A stretch of 64,000 bases of DNA from Sphingobacteriaceae bacterium (GTDB lineage: Bacteria; Bacteroidota; Bacteroidia; Sphingobacteriales; Sphingobacteriaceae), in assembly GCA_903642215.1 (NCBI GenBank), contig CAHJWG010000001.1, positions 992,001-1,056,000 on the forward strand, written 5' to 3'. Position 1 is the stretch's first letter; each line of letters opens with the position of its first letter. The translations under genes and the position numbers were made by a program. The notes beneath the pieces are model-generated. The model had not been told where the DNA came from, searched no databases, and was given only the letters and a program-made list of their open reading frames with translations. Below, piece by piece: positions 37,626 to 47,042 of the stretch.

Positions 37626-38341
37626 AACGGCTACATTGCCTTGTCATAGACGATAAACCTTTGGCTATTGATATATTAGTTGATTATATAAGTAAAATAA
37701 CCTTTTTAGAACTTATTGGTACAACTACCAATCCAATTGAAGGATTAAAGATATTACGAGAGCAACAGATAGACCTTGTTTTCATAGATATTCAAATGCC
37801 CGGCTTAACAGGCTTACAATTTATAAAAATAGCGGGGAAACAATGCAAAATAATTCTTACAACTGCTTATGCTGAATATGCTTTGGATGGTTATGAACAT
37901 GATGTAGTTGATTATTTGTTAAAGCCAATTGCATTTGACCGTTTTTATCGTGCCACAGAAAAAGCTCTGCAAACAGTAATGCCGGTTAATGAAATTAAAC
38001 TGTCATCTACTACACAAGTAGAACTACCTCCGGAATTTTTATTTATAAAAACAGAATATCGAATTCAAAAGATAGACCTTAAAGATATTCTGTACATAGA
38101 GAGTATGCAGAACTATATTACTGTAGTTACTATAAAAGAGCGGATACTAAGTTTACAAACTTTAAAAAAAATAGAAGAGCAGCTACCTGTTAAGGAGTTT
38201 GTTCGTGTACATAAATCATTCATTATTGCTTTAAGGCATATTTCTTCTATTGAACATGGCCGTATCAAAATTAATGAACAGTTAATTCCTATAGGAGATA
38301 GCTATCGTAAAAGTTTTTACAGTATAGTCGATAATAATTAA
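37622..38341 (+). CDS. LytTR-family response regulator
   Basis: 239-aa regulator. The receiver domain (residues 1-115) has VIDDKPLAIDIL, the phosphorylated Asp in LVFIDIQMPGLTGLQF, and TTAYAEYALDGYEHDVVDYL with LKPIAFDRF. The C-terminal LytTR DNA-binding domain has FLFIKTEYRIQKIDLKDIL, YIESMQNYITVV and FVRVHKSFIIAL. It is translationally coupled to the kinase. The target genes may include the divergent DUF4932 gene (inference from position only). Confidence 0.93.
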   Translation: MKRLHCLVIDDKPLAIDILVDYISKITFLELIGTTTNPIEGLKILREQQIDLVFIDIQMPGLTGLQFIKIAGKQCKIILTTAYAEYALDGYEHDVVDYLLKPIAFDRFYRATEKALQTVMPVNEIKLSSTTQVELPPEFLFIKTEYRIQKIDLKDILYIESMQNYITVVTIKERILSLQTLKKIEEQLPVKEFVRVHKSFIIALRHISSIEHGRIKINEQLIPIGDSYRKSFYSIVDNN

Positions 38342-38390
38342 GAAGACCGGAAGCCCTCTAAATTAAAAGCCAATGTTTCAACGCTTCACC

Positions 38391-39266
38391 TCAAGAATGC
38401 AAATGTTCTTCACTCGAAATCATCAGCAATTCTGTCAATTCTTCTACTTTTTCTGTCAGACCGGAATTTTCGTAAGAACTAATCAGATTGCGTAAAATCC
38501 GTTTAATAATTTCCAAATTGCTGCAAGGTTCGTAATACTGCTTTTCGGGCTTTAAATCCAGTTGTTTTAAAAACATATCTACGTCCCGTTTCCCGAAAAT
38601 AAAACCTTTGTTAAATGTGTTGATGTAAAACAAAATGCCATTTTCTGCTTCGGGCTGTGCACTTTCATCTACATAAGCCAAAATAAAATGCTGTGGTAAA
38701 TTAACGCCATAAACCGGAATATCCAGTTTTTGGGCAATGACTGAATAAATTACAGCCAGCGAAATCTGGTTTCCCTTCTTCATTTCCATCACCTGGCTCA
38801 AATACGAGTTTTGCGGATCCTGATGATTGGCCGTGTTGCCGCTAAAACCGTAAATGTTATAAAAAACATGGTTCATCAGCTTAATCTTTTCGACCGCACT
38901 GCTTTCGTACAGCATTTGTAACCAGATATCGCGCTTAATCGCCTCAATTTCGTTAATGATTTTCTGCTCGTCCAAATCCGGATACTGATATTTATTCAAA
39001 ATCAAAGCACCGCGCAGCAAATCGAAAGCACCGCTTTGGCACCATAGTTTTAGATCGTTTTTTAAGTTAGAAAACTGTATTTCGTGTACCAATCCGGCAA
39101 TCCTTTCCTGCAAAACCGGGTCGAAAGCACTTTCCCAGGCAGATTCCAGATGAGCGATCACTTCGGCTCCATACGAGAATAATTTCTGGTGCACATGGTT
39201 ATATATTTCCTGGTCGGGGTCGTCCAGTAATTTTACTAATGAATCTATTTCGGTTGAATTAAGCAT
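38391..39266 (-). CDS. Transglutaminase-like/SirB1-family protein
   Basis: 291-aa cytoplasmic protein. It has a helical N terminus, then LMNHVFYNIYGFSGNTANHQ, NQISLAVIYSVIAQKLDIPV and GVNLPQHFILAYVD, the transglutaminase-core-2 arrangement of the SirB1 family. The usual catalytic Cys position reads ISLA (Ser), so protease-like activity is doubtful; the His of LPQHFIL is kept. The C-terminal helices may be TPR-like. It is divergent from the methyltransferase gene with overlapping promoters. Confidence 0.8.
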   Translation of the reverse strand: MLNSTEIDSLVKLLDDPDQEIYNHVHQKLFSYGAEVIAHLESAWESAFDPVLQERIAGLVHEIQFSNLKNDLKLWCQSGAFDLLRGALILNKYQYPDLDEQKIINEIEAIKRDIWLQMLYESSAVEKIKLMNHVFYNIYGFSGNTANHQDPQNSYLSQVMEMKKGNQISLAVIYSVIAQKLDIPVYGVNLPQHFILAYVDESAQPEAENGILFYINTFNKGFIFGKRDVDMFLKQLDLKPEKQYYEPCSNLEIIKRILRNLISSYENSGLTEKVEELTELLMISSEEHLHS

Positions 39267-39296
39267 AAACGAGCGGGTTAAAAAGAGCTATTATTT

Positions 39297-39327
39297 CAAA
39301 TATAAATTATCTTTGGCATATGTTCAA
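39297..39327. promoter_or_regulatory. Divergent overlapping promoters
   Basis: Minus strand: TATATTTG (CAAATATA at 39297-39304), with TTG (CAA at 39325-39327) 20 nt further out, gives a complete Bacteroidota-type promoter for the SirB1-like gene. Plus strand: TATCTTTG (39308-39315) ends 4 nt before the methyltransferase ATG (39320). The two -7 elements are 3 nt apart, so the promoters probably compete. Confidence 0.5.
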
Positions 39328-40102
39328 CTGGAAGTTTGCCAGCAATTATCTTAAACATTATCTTACTGCCAAGAGCCGGCACGGCGTGCATTCGCCTTTT
39401 GTGTACCAGCTGATTGATAGCGTAATATACGATTTTAGTGCCAAAGGCGATTACCTGCCAATAGAACAGATCCGCCAGCAGCTGCTGCAAAGCAAAACGA
39501 AGGTTACCATAATTGATTTGGGCGCCGGTTCGCACATCAATAAAAACCGGGTAAAAGAAGTACGGGAAATTGCCAAAAATGCTTTGAAAACACCACGCAT
39601 GGCGCAATTAATTTACCGTTTAGTGGCGCATTTACAGCCAAAAAACCTGATCGAACTTGGAACCTGCCTCGGCGTAACTTCTTTATATCTGCATAAAGCA
39701 AACCCTTCTGCACAGCTAATTACGATCGAAGGCTGCCCCGAAATTGCGGCTGTTGCTACTAAAAACTTTGAAATGCTGGATGCGGAAAATATTCAGTTAC
39801 TGACAGGAAATTTCGATACGGTTTTACCTGAGGTTTTAGCAAAACAGCAAACGGAATTTATTTTTATCGACGGAAATCATACCGAAGAAGCTACTTTGCG
39901 TTATTTTAACTGGATTTTGCCAAAAGCTTACGATAAAACTGTGATTGTTTTCGATGATATTTACTGGAGCGAAGGCATGAAATCAGCCTGGAAAAAAATT
40001 AAGCAGCACCCAAAAGTTACCATTACAATTGATTTATTTTGGATCGGGCTGGTTTTCTTCAAAAAAGACCAGGTGAAGGAGGATTTTAAGGTGCGGTTTT
40101 AG
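39320..40102 (+). CDS. Class I SAM-dependent methyltransferase (O-methyltransferase-like)
   Basis: 260-aa cytoplasmic methyltransferase. The N-terminal SRHGVHSPFVYQLIDSVIYD is typical of a Bacteroidota subgroup. The SAM-binding loop is LIELGTCLGVTSLYL, with ITIEGCPEIAAVA and FIFIDGNHTEEATLRYF as the acidic and post-II motifs. VIVFDDIYWSEGMKSAW follows. The substrate is unknown. It probably has a leaderless or very short-leader mRNA. Confidence 0.85.
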   Translation: MFNWKFASNYLKHYLTAKSRHGVHSPFVYQLIDSVIYDFSAKGDYLPIEQIRQQLLQSKTKVTIIDLGAGSHINKNRVKEVREIAKNALKTPRMAQLIYRLVAHLQPKNLIELGTCLGVTSLYLHKANPSAQLITIEGCPEIAAVATKNFEMLDAENIQLLTGNFDTVLPEVLAKQQTEFIFIDGNHTEEATLRYFNWILPKAYDKTVIVFDDIYWSEGMKSAWKKIKQHPKVTITIDLFWIGLVFFKKDQVKEDFKVRF

Positions 40103-40187
40103 CTTTTTATTAAGCTTTCTTCGCTCTCTATTTTCCAATCTTTCGTTTTCCTCGTTCTCCGCTCTTTAACTATACTTCTTTTATCAT

Positions 40188-41306
40188 TTAAAAAGCCTCA
40201 CCTAAACTTAAATAAAAGCCGGATTGCCGTTTTTCGCCGTTTGGTTTTTCGCCAATACCGTAATCTGCGCGGATGCTGATGCCTTTTTCCACATCAAAAA
40301 AGTAACGTAAACCGCCGCCGTAATTCGGTTTCAGTTGGTTTAAATCGAAAGTAGCATGATAAACCGTTCCGGTTCCGCCGAAACCAACTAACGCAATCCG
40401 GTCGCTCAAACGGTAACGCAGTTCACTTTGCAGTGCTAAAATAAATTTGTCGCGGTAACGGCCGCTGTAATAACCGCGCATCAGCTGATCGTTTCCCAAC
40501 GTTTGCAGTAGATAAAAAGGCGTGTTGCTGCCGGTTGTAAACTGGTAACTTCCGTTAAAAGCAAGCACAAACTTTTTAGAAAGAGAGTTGAACTGCCGGA
40601 AATCAAAGTTTACATAACCGCCATTGTAATCAGTTCGGTTAATGTTGCTGATTAAGCCGCCGTTTAGGTTTACGTACAATCCTTTAAGCGTATACGTATT
40701 GATATTTCGGTTATCAAAAATTAAACTCGGCCCGTAAAATAAACTGCAGCCGCCTTGCTTTCCGGAAATATTTACAGTAGAAAAATAGCTCGCCGGCTGA
40801 TCATCTTTAAAAGAATAGTTTTCATAATCCGCATTCAATCCCAAAAAAACATGTGTAAAAACAGCTTTTTCGGCACCCAGAATCGCATGAAAACGTTTCT
40901 GGGTAAGCAAGGTTTTGTTAATGCCCAAAGTATTGTTTCCGATGCCATAAAAGCTGAACGGAAAGTTGGAATAGCCGATATCTCCGGTTAAATGATAGGT
41001 ATTTCCCGGCAGCCAGTAATCCGTTTTTAAACTGATACGGCTTTGATTTTTAAACGTATAAGAAACCGGGAAATATAAATTTGAAACTTTGGTATTGCGG
41101 TTGGAAGTATCTGAATAAAAGGAATATAAAGCGGCAAAACCAAGTTCCAAACCGGTTTCCTGCGCATAAGCAACCAGCGGCAACGGGAGCAAACTACTTC
41201 TTTTACTGCTGTCTTTTTCTGAAAATAACTTTTTAATAAAACGGGATTGTGCTTTTGTTGATTGCACAAACAAAAAAAAGGGCAGTAAAAACAGTATGCG
41301 TTTCAT
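40188..41306 (-). CDS. BamA/TamA-type outer-membrane barrel without POTRA domains
   Basis: 372-aa outer-membrane protein. A signal peptide (residues 1-19, ending STKAQS) is followed by LLPLPLVAYAQETGLELGFA, the start of a surface-antigen (D15-like) beta barrel. The barrel includes LRYRLSDRIALVGFGGTGTV and GGGLRYFFDVEKGISIRADY, and ends FYLSLGEAF. No POTRA repeats precede the barrel, so it is not BamA itself. Function unknown. Confidence 0.82.
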   Translation of the reverse strand: MKRILFLLPFFLFVQSTKAQSRFIKKLFSEKDSSKRSSLLPLPLVAYAQETGLELGFAALYSFYSDTSNRNTKVSNLYFPVSYTFKNQSRISLKTDYWLPGNTYHLTGDIGYSNFPFSFYGIGNNTLGINKTLLTQKRFHAILGAEKAVFTHVFLGLNADYENYSFKDDQPASYFSTVNISGKQGGCSLFYGPSLIFDNRNINTYTLKGLYVNLNGGLISNINRTDYNGGYVNFDFRQFNSLSKKFVLAFNGSYQFTTGSNTPFYLLQTLGNDQLMRGYYSGRYRDKFILALQSELRYRLSDRIALVGFGGTGTVYHATFDLNQLKPNYGGGLRYFFDVEKGISIRADYGIGEKPNGEKRQSGFYLSLGEAF

Positions 41307-41419
41307 TTAATATCGGGGGCGAAGATAGCTGATCTGCCGGTTTTACGTGCGGGTTGTGTTTAAATGTCAAACGTCTTCGCACAAAATGTATATTTTTGAA
41401 AAAAATTATTTATACGGAA

Positions 41420-42400
41420 ATGAGTACAGAAAGAGGACCAATATCTCAGTTTATAGAAAAAAATTATCTGCACTTTAATGCTGCAGCTTTAATGGATGCG
41501 GCAAAAGGCTATGAAACACATTTGCTGGAAGGCGGCAAAATGATGGTGACTTTAGCCGGCGCGATGAGCACGGCAGAATTAGGGATTTCGCTGGCGGAGA
41601 TGATCCGGGAAGATAAAATAGCCATTATTTCCTGCACGGGTGCCAATCTGGAAGAAGATATCATGAATTTGGTGGCGCATTCTCATTATAAACGCGTGCC
41701 TAATTATCGTGATTTAAGTCCGCAGGACGAGTGGGATTTGCTGGAAGATCATTATAACCGCGTTACCGATACTTGCATCCCGGAAGAAGAAGCTTTCCGC
41801 CGTTTGCAAAAACATATTCATAAAATTTGGAAAGATGCGGATGATGCTGGCGAGCGTTATTTCCCGCATGAATACATGTACAAAATGTTGCTTAGTGGGG
41901 ATTTGGAACAGTATTACGAAATCGACCCAAAAAATTCCTGGATGCTGGCTGCTGCCGAGAAAAACCTGCCGATTGTGGTTCCGGGCTGGGAAGATTCTAC
42001 GATGGGAAACATTTTTGCTTCTTACATGATCAAAAATGAAATAAAAGCTGTAACCATGAAAAGCGGGATCGAATATATGGCCTGGCTGGCAGATTGGTAT
42101 ATTAAAAATTCTGGCGGAAAAGGAATTGGTTTTTTCCAGATCGGCGGCGGCATTGCCGGCGATTTCCCGATTTGTGTTGTACCGATGCTTTATCAGGACA
42201 TGGAAATGCCGGAAATCCCTTTCTGGAGTTATTTTTGCCAAATTTCTGATTCTACAACATCTTACGGTTCTTATTCCGGCGCAGTTCCAAACGAAAAAAT
42301 TACATGGGGTAAATTAGACATCCATACACCCAAATTTATAGTAGAATCTGATGCAACTATTGTAGTTCCGTTAATATTTGCCTGGATTCTAAAACAATAA
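41420..42400 (+). CDS. Deoxyhypusine-synthase-family protein
   Basis: 326-aa cytoplasmic enzyme from ATG 41420, the start that matches family N termini; an upstream in-frame start at 41354 adds 22 unlikely residues. It has AGAMSTAELGISLAEMIRE, CTGANLEEDIMNLVAHSHY, VPGWEDSTMGNIFASYMI and GGGIAGDFPICVVPML. The catalytic-type Lys is Lys298 in EKITWGKLD, as in deoxyhypusine synthase. Bacteria lack the eIF5A substrate, so these homologues may make homospermidine or another spermidine-derived product. It is a single gene. Confidence 0.88.
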   Translation: MSTERGPISQFIEKNYLHFNAAALMDAAKGYETHLLEGGKMMVTLAGAMSTAELGISLAEMIREDKIAIISCTGANLEEDIMNLVAHSHYKRVPNYRDLSPQDEWDLLEDHYNRVTDTCIPEEEAFRRLQKHIHKIWKDADDAGERYFPHEYMYKMLLSGDLEQYYEIDPKNSWMLAAAEKNLPIVVPGWEDSTMGNIFASYMIKNEIKAVTMKSGIEYMAWLADWYIKNSGGKGIGFFQIGGGIAGDFPICVVPMLYQDMEMPEIPFWSYFCQISDSTTSYGSYSGAVPNEKITWGKLDIHTPKFIVESDATIVVPLIFAWILKQ

Positions 42401-42537
42401 TTTATATACACAACTTTTTTTGCGGTAAAAGAAGCATTTTCAAAACATATGATCTTAAAAAGTGCTGTATATATGTTCAAAAATGTAATTTTTTACTTTA
42501 TTTAGAATGTTTATAAATTGGTTTTAACAGTCATCAC

Positions 42538-42571
42538 TTTGTCAGTGGTACTTTTATATGTTATACTTTTG
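42538..42571 (+). promoter_or_regulatory. Promoter of the alternative complex III operon
   Basis: TTTG (42538-42541), a 22-nt spacer and TACTTTTG (42564-42571) fit the Bacteroidota -33/-7 pattern and predict transcription starting near 42578, giving a leader of about 70 nt before actA. It is the clearest full promoter in the window. Confidence 0.6.
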
Positions 42572-42647
42572 TGAACTGAAAAAGCCAATAATAGTGCTGA
42601 TTTAGTAATTTGAATTCTTCAATAAAATTAAAGCATAAATATACCCT

Positions 42648-43931
42648 ATGAGAAATGTCTCATTGATTTTAAAACAAACTTCAAGATTAGTGTTGATCCT
42701 TGCGGGTTTTGTTGTTTTAGGCAAACCGGCCTATGCACAAGATCCGGCAAAAGGTGAGGCATTATTTAAAAGCAACAATTGCGGTTCCTGCCATAAAATA
42801 GATGTTCGGATGACTGGTCCGGCTTTGGGTCCAACGATTGCATCCGAATCGGATGAAGCATACTTGATTAAATGGATACAAAATAATCAGGCACTTATTG
42901 CTGCAAAAAATCCGAAAGCACTTGCTATTTATAACCAGTTCAATCAATCTCAAATGAGCGTATTTACAAACCTGAGCGATCAGGATGTAAAAGATATTTT
43001 GGGATATGTAAAAGATCAGTGGAAAAAGGTTCAGGCTGCAAAAGTTGCTCCTGCTGCCGGTGGCGGTGCTGCTGGTGCAGCTGCTGATTCTGGCCCAAGC
43101 AACATTATGTTATTGGGTTTGATTGGGGTGATTGTTATTGCTTTTCTGATCATACTTGTTTTAAACCGCGTAATAGGTACTTTAGAAAGATTGCTTCTGC
43201 AAAAGCAAGGTATTTTACCGGAAGATTCTGAAGATGAGGCTACTGATAAAGTTGCGGTTGATCGTTTAGCTACTGTTAGGTTATTAGCTAAAAACAAAAA
43301 GTTTGTTTTCTTTGTGGTTTTGTGTTCAGTTATCGGATTAGGCAGCTGGACTTGGGTTACCCTTTGGAACACCAATGTACACCAGGGATATCAGCCGGTA
43401 CAACCTATTAAATACTCGCACCAGTTACATGCCGGGGCGATGAAAATTAATTGCCAATACTGCCATTCTGGTGCTTACAAAAGTAAAAACGCTTCAATTC
43501 CTTCTCTAAATATCTGTATGAATTGCCATAAAGTAGTTAAAACAGAATCTCCGGAAATTCAAAAAATTTATAATGCTTTAGGTTACGATCCGCAAACACA
43601 GAAGTATGACAGCACTAAAGCAAAACCAATCCAATGGGTGCGTATTCATAACTTACCGGATTTTGCTTATTTCAATCACTCCCAACATGTTAAAGTTGGC
43701 GGTATCAGATGTCAAACTTGCCATGGCCAGATTCAGGAAATGCAGGAAGTTTATCAATATTCTCCGCTAACGATGAAATGGTGTATCCAATGCCACAAGC
43801 GTACCGAAGTAAATTTTAAAGGAAATGCTTATTATGATCGTATGACAGCTGTTCATGATCGTATTAAACGCGGAGAAAAAGTTACCGCAGCTTCTTTAGG
43901 CGGTATCGAGTGCGGCAAGTGTCATTATTGA
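42648..43931 (+). CDS. actA: Alternative complex III subunit ActA, multiheme cytochrome c with extra monoheme domain
   Basis: 427-aa membrane-anchored cytochrome. A signal peptide (residues 1-30) is followed by a monoheme class-I-like domain (CGSCHK, later QFNQSQMSVF), an Ala/Gly linker, a membrane segment (about 153-175) and a second one (about 222-242). The C-terminal domain has five CxxCH sites: CQYCH, CMNCH, CQTCH, CIQCH, CGKCH. Total six hemes. ActA is usually described as pentaheme, so the N-terminal domain is an addition or fusion, possibly the electron exit to the oxidase. It is the first gene of the operon. Confidence 0.92.
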   Translation: MRNVSLILKQTSRLVLILAGFVVLGKPAYAQDPAKGEALFKSNNCGSCHKIDVRMTGPALGPTIASESDEAYLIKWIQNNQALIAAKNPKALAIYNQFNQSQMSVFTNLSDQDVKDILGYVKDQWKKVQAAKVAPAAGGGAAGAAADSGPSNIMLLGLIGVIVIAFLIILVLNRVIGTLERLLLQKQGILPEDSEDEATDKVAVDRLATVRLLAKNKKFVFFVVLCSVIGLGSWTWVTLWNTNVHQGYQPVQPIKYSHQLHAGAMKINCQYCHSGAYKSKNASIPSLNICMNCHKVVKTESPEIQKIYNALGYDPQTQKYDSTKAKPIQWVRIHNLPDFAYFNHSQHVKVGGIRCQTCHGQIQEMQEVYQYSPLTMKWCIQCHKRTEVNFKGNAYYDRMTAVHDRIKRGEKVTAASLGGIECGKCHY

Positions 43932-43975
43932 TTTTTAAACAAATAGCATTTACAATTACAGTTTACGAAGCTTAA

Positions 43976-46900
43976 ATGGAAAGCAATAAAAAATACTGGA
44001 AAGGTTTAGAGGAATTAAGTAATTCTACTGAGTTTGTTGAATCAAACAAAAGTGAATTTGCTGAGCCGCTTCCAATAGAAGAAATTTTGAGTGGTGCAGG
44101 CTTATCCGCTAAAACACCACGTCGTGATTTCTTAAAAGCATTAGGATTTGGAGTTGGTGCAGTAACATTAGCTGCCTGCCAAAAAGTTCCGGTGCATAAA
44201 TCTATTCCTTATTTAATCAAACCGGAAGAAGTTACTCCGGGCGTTGCAAATTATTACACATCAAGTTACAACGGACAAGCTATTTTAGTTAAAACAAGGG
44301 AAGGCCGCCCGATTAAAGTTGAAGGCAATCCTGATGACCTGATCGGACAAGGTGGTTTAGAATCTCAAGCCCAAGCTTCGGTTTTAGATTTATATGATGT
44401 TACACGTTTACAAAATCCGATTTTAAAAGGTGACGAATCTTCCTGGGAAGCAATAGATAATTTTGTAATCAGAGAATTACTTGCGATTGGTGCTGGCGGT
44501 AAAAAAATCAGGATTATTGCCTCTACAGTACATAGCCCGTCTACCAAAGAAGTAATTGCTTCTTTTATCGCTAAATATCCAACAACTAAACTGATTAATT
44601 ATGATGCTATCTCTTACACAGGTATTATCCAGGCCAATCAAAATAGTTTTGGCAAAGCCGTGCTTCCGCATTATCATTTTGAAAAAGCAGATGTAATTGT
44701 AAGTTTTGGTGCCGATTTTCTTGGTACTTGGATTTCTCCTGTAGAGTTTTCGAGGCAATGGGTTTCTAACCGAAACATCAAATCTCTCGAAAGTAAAAAG
44801 ATGTCCCGCCATATACAGTTTGAAGCTGGTATGAGTTTAACCGGTACAAATGCAGACACACGCGTACCCATCAAACCTTCAGAAGAAGGCTTGGCATTAA
44901 TTAATTTATACAATGCTTTATCCGGTACAACACTTCCCGGTTCAAAAGCATTAAGTAATAAATCAGCAGATACAGCAATTACTTTAGTTGCAAAAGAACT
45001 TTTAGCCGCAAAAGGCAGGGCGTTGGTAGTTTGTGGCTGTAATGACGTTGCTATACAAGTTTTGGTTAATGCAATCAATTCTTTGTTGGGCAGTTACGGT
45101 TCTACAATAGATTTAGATAACCCGTCTTACCAATACGCCGGTAATGATGCTGAGTTTGTAGCGTTTATCGACGAGATGAAACGCGGAGAAGTTGATGCTG
45201 TGTTTTTCATGGATGCTAATCCTGTTTACGATTATTACAACAGTAAAGACCTGAAAAATGCTTTGGCCAAGGTTAGGTTAAAAGTATCTTTTGCAGATCG
45301 CATTGATGAAACTTCTGCTTTATGTGAGGCTGTTACACCAAATCATCATTATTTAGAAAGTTGGGGTGACGATAATATTTTCGCCGGATATTATACAATC
45401 GTTCAACCTGCAATTAACCCGGTTTATAATACGCGCCAGGCAGAACAAACTTTATTAATTTGGTCTGAGAATCCTATTAAAGATTATTATTCCTTCGTAA
45501 AAAATAATTGGGAAACTAAATTACTCCCGTTAACAGGTTTATCCGGCCAATCCGGATGGGAAGTCTTACTACAAAAAGGGTTGATAAAAACAGCAAATAC
45601 TACTGCTGCTGTGTATACATTTAATAAGGATTTGAATGTAATTGCCCATAATATTGTTAACCGCAGCAGCCAGTTAATTACAAAAGGGGGAAGTAACATT
45701 GAACTACAGGTTTATCAAAACAATAATATCGGTGACGGTAAAAAAGCAAATAATCCTTGGCTACAAGAATTACCTGATTCGGTATCTAAAGTTACTTGGG
45801 ATAATTTTGTTGCCATCGCCCCTAAATATGCTGAGAAATTAGGAATAAAAGAAGGTGATGTTTTAAAAGTTTCTTCCGAAAATTATACTATTGAGTTACC
45901 CGTATTGCTGCAACCGGGCCAGGCGCAGGGAACTGTTTCTATTGCTTTGGGATATGGCCGTACTGCAAGCGGTAAAGTAGGTACAAATGTTGGTAAAAAT
46001 GCTTTTCCGTTTTACGTATTCAAAAACGGCACTTTTCAATCCTCAGTAACAGCAACAATTTCTACAACGGGTGATACGTATATTTTAGCTCAAACACAAA
46101 CGCACCATTCTTATGAAGGAAGAAACATAATCAGAGAAACTTCCTTTAATAAGTATTTAAAAGATCCTTCTTCTGCAAATGGTCGCCATGAATCAGAACA
46201 CAAAACTTATAGTTTGTGGAATGAATATGACCGCCCGCAGTACAGCTGGGTAATGGCAATTGATTTGAATGCTTGTACAGGTTGCGGTGCTTGTGTTGTT
46301 GCGTGTAGTGCAGAAAATAATATTCCGGTTGTTGGTCGTGATGAAGTTCGCCGCCGCAGAGAAATGCACTGGATTCGTATTGATCGTTATTACAGTTTCA
46401 AAGAAGGAAATGAAAATATAACCGAAGAAAAGGAAATCGATCAATTGGAAAATCTGGACAACGTATCCGTTGTGTATCAACCAATGCTTTGCCAGCATTG
46501 TGATCATGCTCCGTGCGAAACTGTTTGTCCGGTTCTTGCAACAGTCCACTCTTCCGAAGGTTTAAACCATATGGCTTATAACCGTTGTATCGGAACAAGG
46601 TACTGCGCTAATAACTGTCCTTATAAGGTTAGAAGGTTTAACTGGTTTAATTACTGGAACGATTCCCGTTTTGATAATTATCTAAATAATGAACACGTTC
46701 AATTAGTATTAAATCCGGATGTTACCACCCGTTTTCGTGGGGTAATGGAAAAATGTTCTATGTGTATTCAACGTATTCAGGCTGGGAAGCTTAAAGCAAA
46801 AATAGATCAGCGGCCATTAAAAGACGGAGAAGTTAAAGTAGCATGCCAACAAACTTGTGCTACAAATGCAATTATTTTTGGAAATGTAAACGATCCTGAA

Positions 46901-47020
46901 TCAGAAGTTTCTAAAGCACTAAAAAGTGAGCGTACTTATTATGTGTTAGAAGAACTGAACGTACAGCCGGGAATTGGTTACCAGGTTAAAGTAAGAAATA
47001 TCAACGAAACTGTTGCTTAA
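43976..47020 (+). CDS. actB: Alternative complex III subunit ActB, iron-sulfur and molybdopterin-oxidoreductase-like
   Basis: 1014-aa periplasmic-side subunit. The N terminus has PRRDFLKALGFGVGAVTLAAC, a Tat-like twin-Arg signal ending in a Cys that could be lipidated. A long molybdopterin-oxidoreductase-like domain follows, known in this complex to lack molybdenum cofactor. The C-terminal ferredoxin-like domain has CTGCGACVVACSAEN, CQHCDHAPCETVCPV, CIGTRYCANNCPY and MEKCSMCIQRI, ligands for several FeS clusters. It passes electrons from menaquinol to ActA. Confidence 0.96.
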   Translation: MESNKKYWKGLEELSNSTEFVESNKSEFAEPLPIEEILSGAGLSAKTPRRDFLKALGFGVGAVTLAACQKVPVHKSIPYLIKPEEVTPGVANYYTSSYNGQAILVKTREGRPIKVEGNPDDLIGQGGLESQAQASVLDLYDVTRLQNPILKGDESSWEAIDNFVIRELLAIGAGGKKIRIIASTVHSPSTKEVIASFIAKYPTTKLINYDAISYTGIIQANQNSFGKAVLPHYHFEKADVIVSFGADFLGTWISPVEFSRQWVSNRNIKSLESKKMSRHIQFEAGMSLTGTNADTRVPIKPSEEGLALINLYNALSGTTLPGSKALSNKSADTAITLVAKELLAAKGRALVVCGCNDVAIQVLVNAINSLLGSYGSTIDLDNPSYQYAGNDAEFVAFIDEMKRGEVDAVFFMDANPVYDYYNSKDLKNALAKVRLKVSFADRIDETSALCEAVTPNHHYLESWGDDNIFAGYYTIVQPAINPVYNTRQAEQTLLIWSENPIKDYYSFVKNNWETKLLPLTGLSGQSGWEVLLQKGLIKTANTTAAVYTFNKDLNVIAHNIVNRSSQLITKGGSNIELQVYQNNNIGDGKKANNPWLQELPDSVSKVTWDNFVAIAPKYAEKLGIKEGDVLKVSSENYTIELPVLLQPGQAQGTVSIALGYGRTASGKVGTNVGKNAFPFYVFKNGTFQSSVTATISTTGDTYILAQTQTHHSYEGRNIIRETSFNKYLKDPSSANGRHESEHKTYSLWNEYDRPQYSWVMAIDLNACTGCGACVVACSAENNIPVVGRDEVRRRREMHWIRIDRYYSFKEGNENITEEKEIDQLENLDNVSVVYQPMLCQHCDHAPCETVCPVLATVHSSEGLNHMAYNRCIGTRYCANNCPYKVRRFNWFNYWNDSRFDNYLNNEHVQLVLNPDVTTRFRGVMEKCSMCIQRIQAGKLKAKIDQRPLKDGEVKVACQQTCATNAIIFGNVNDPESEVSKALKSERTYYVLEELNVQPGIGYQVKVRNINETVA

Positions 47021-47042
47021 TAATAATTAACGAAATATAAGT

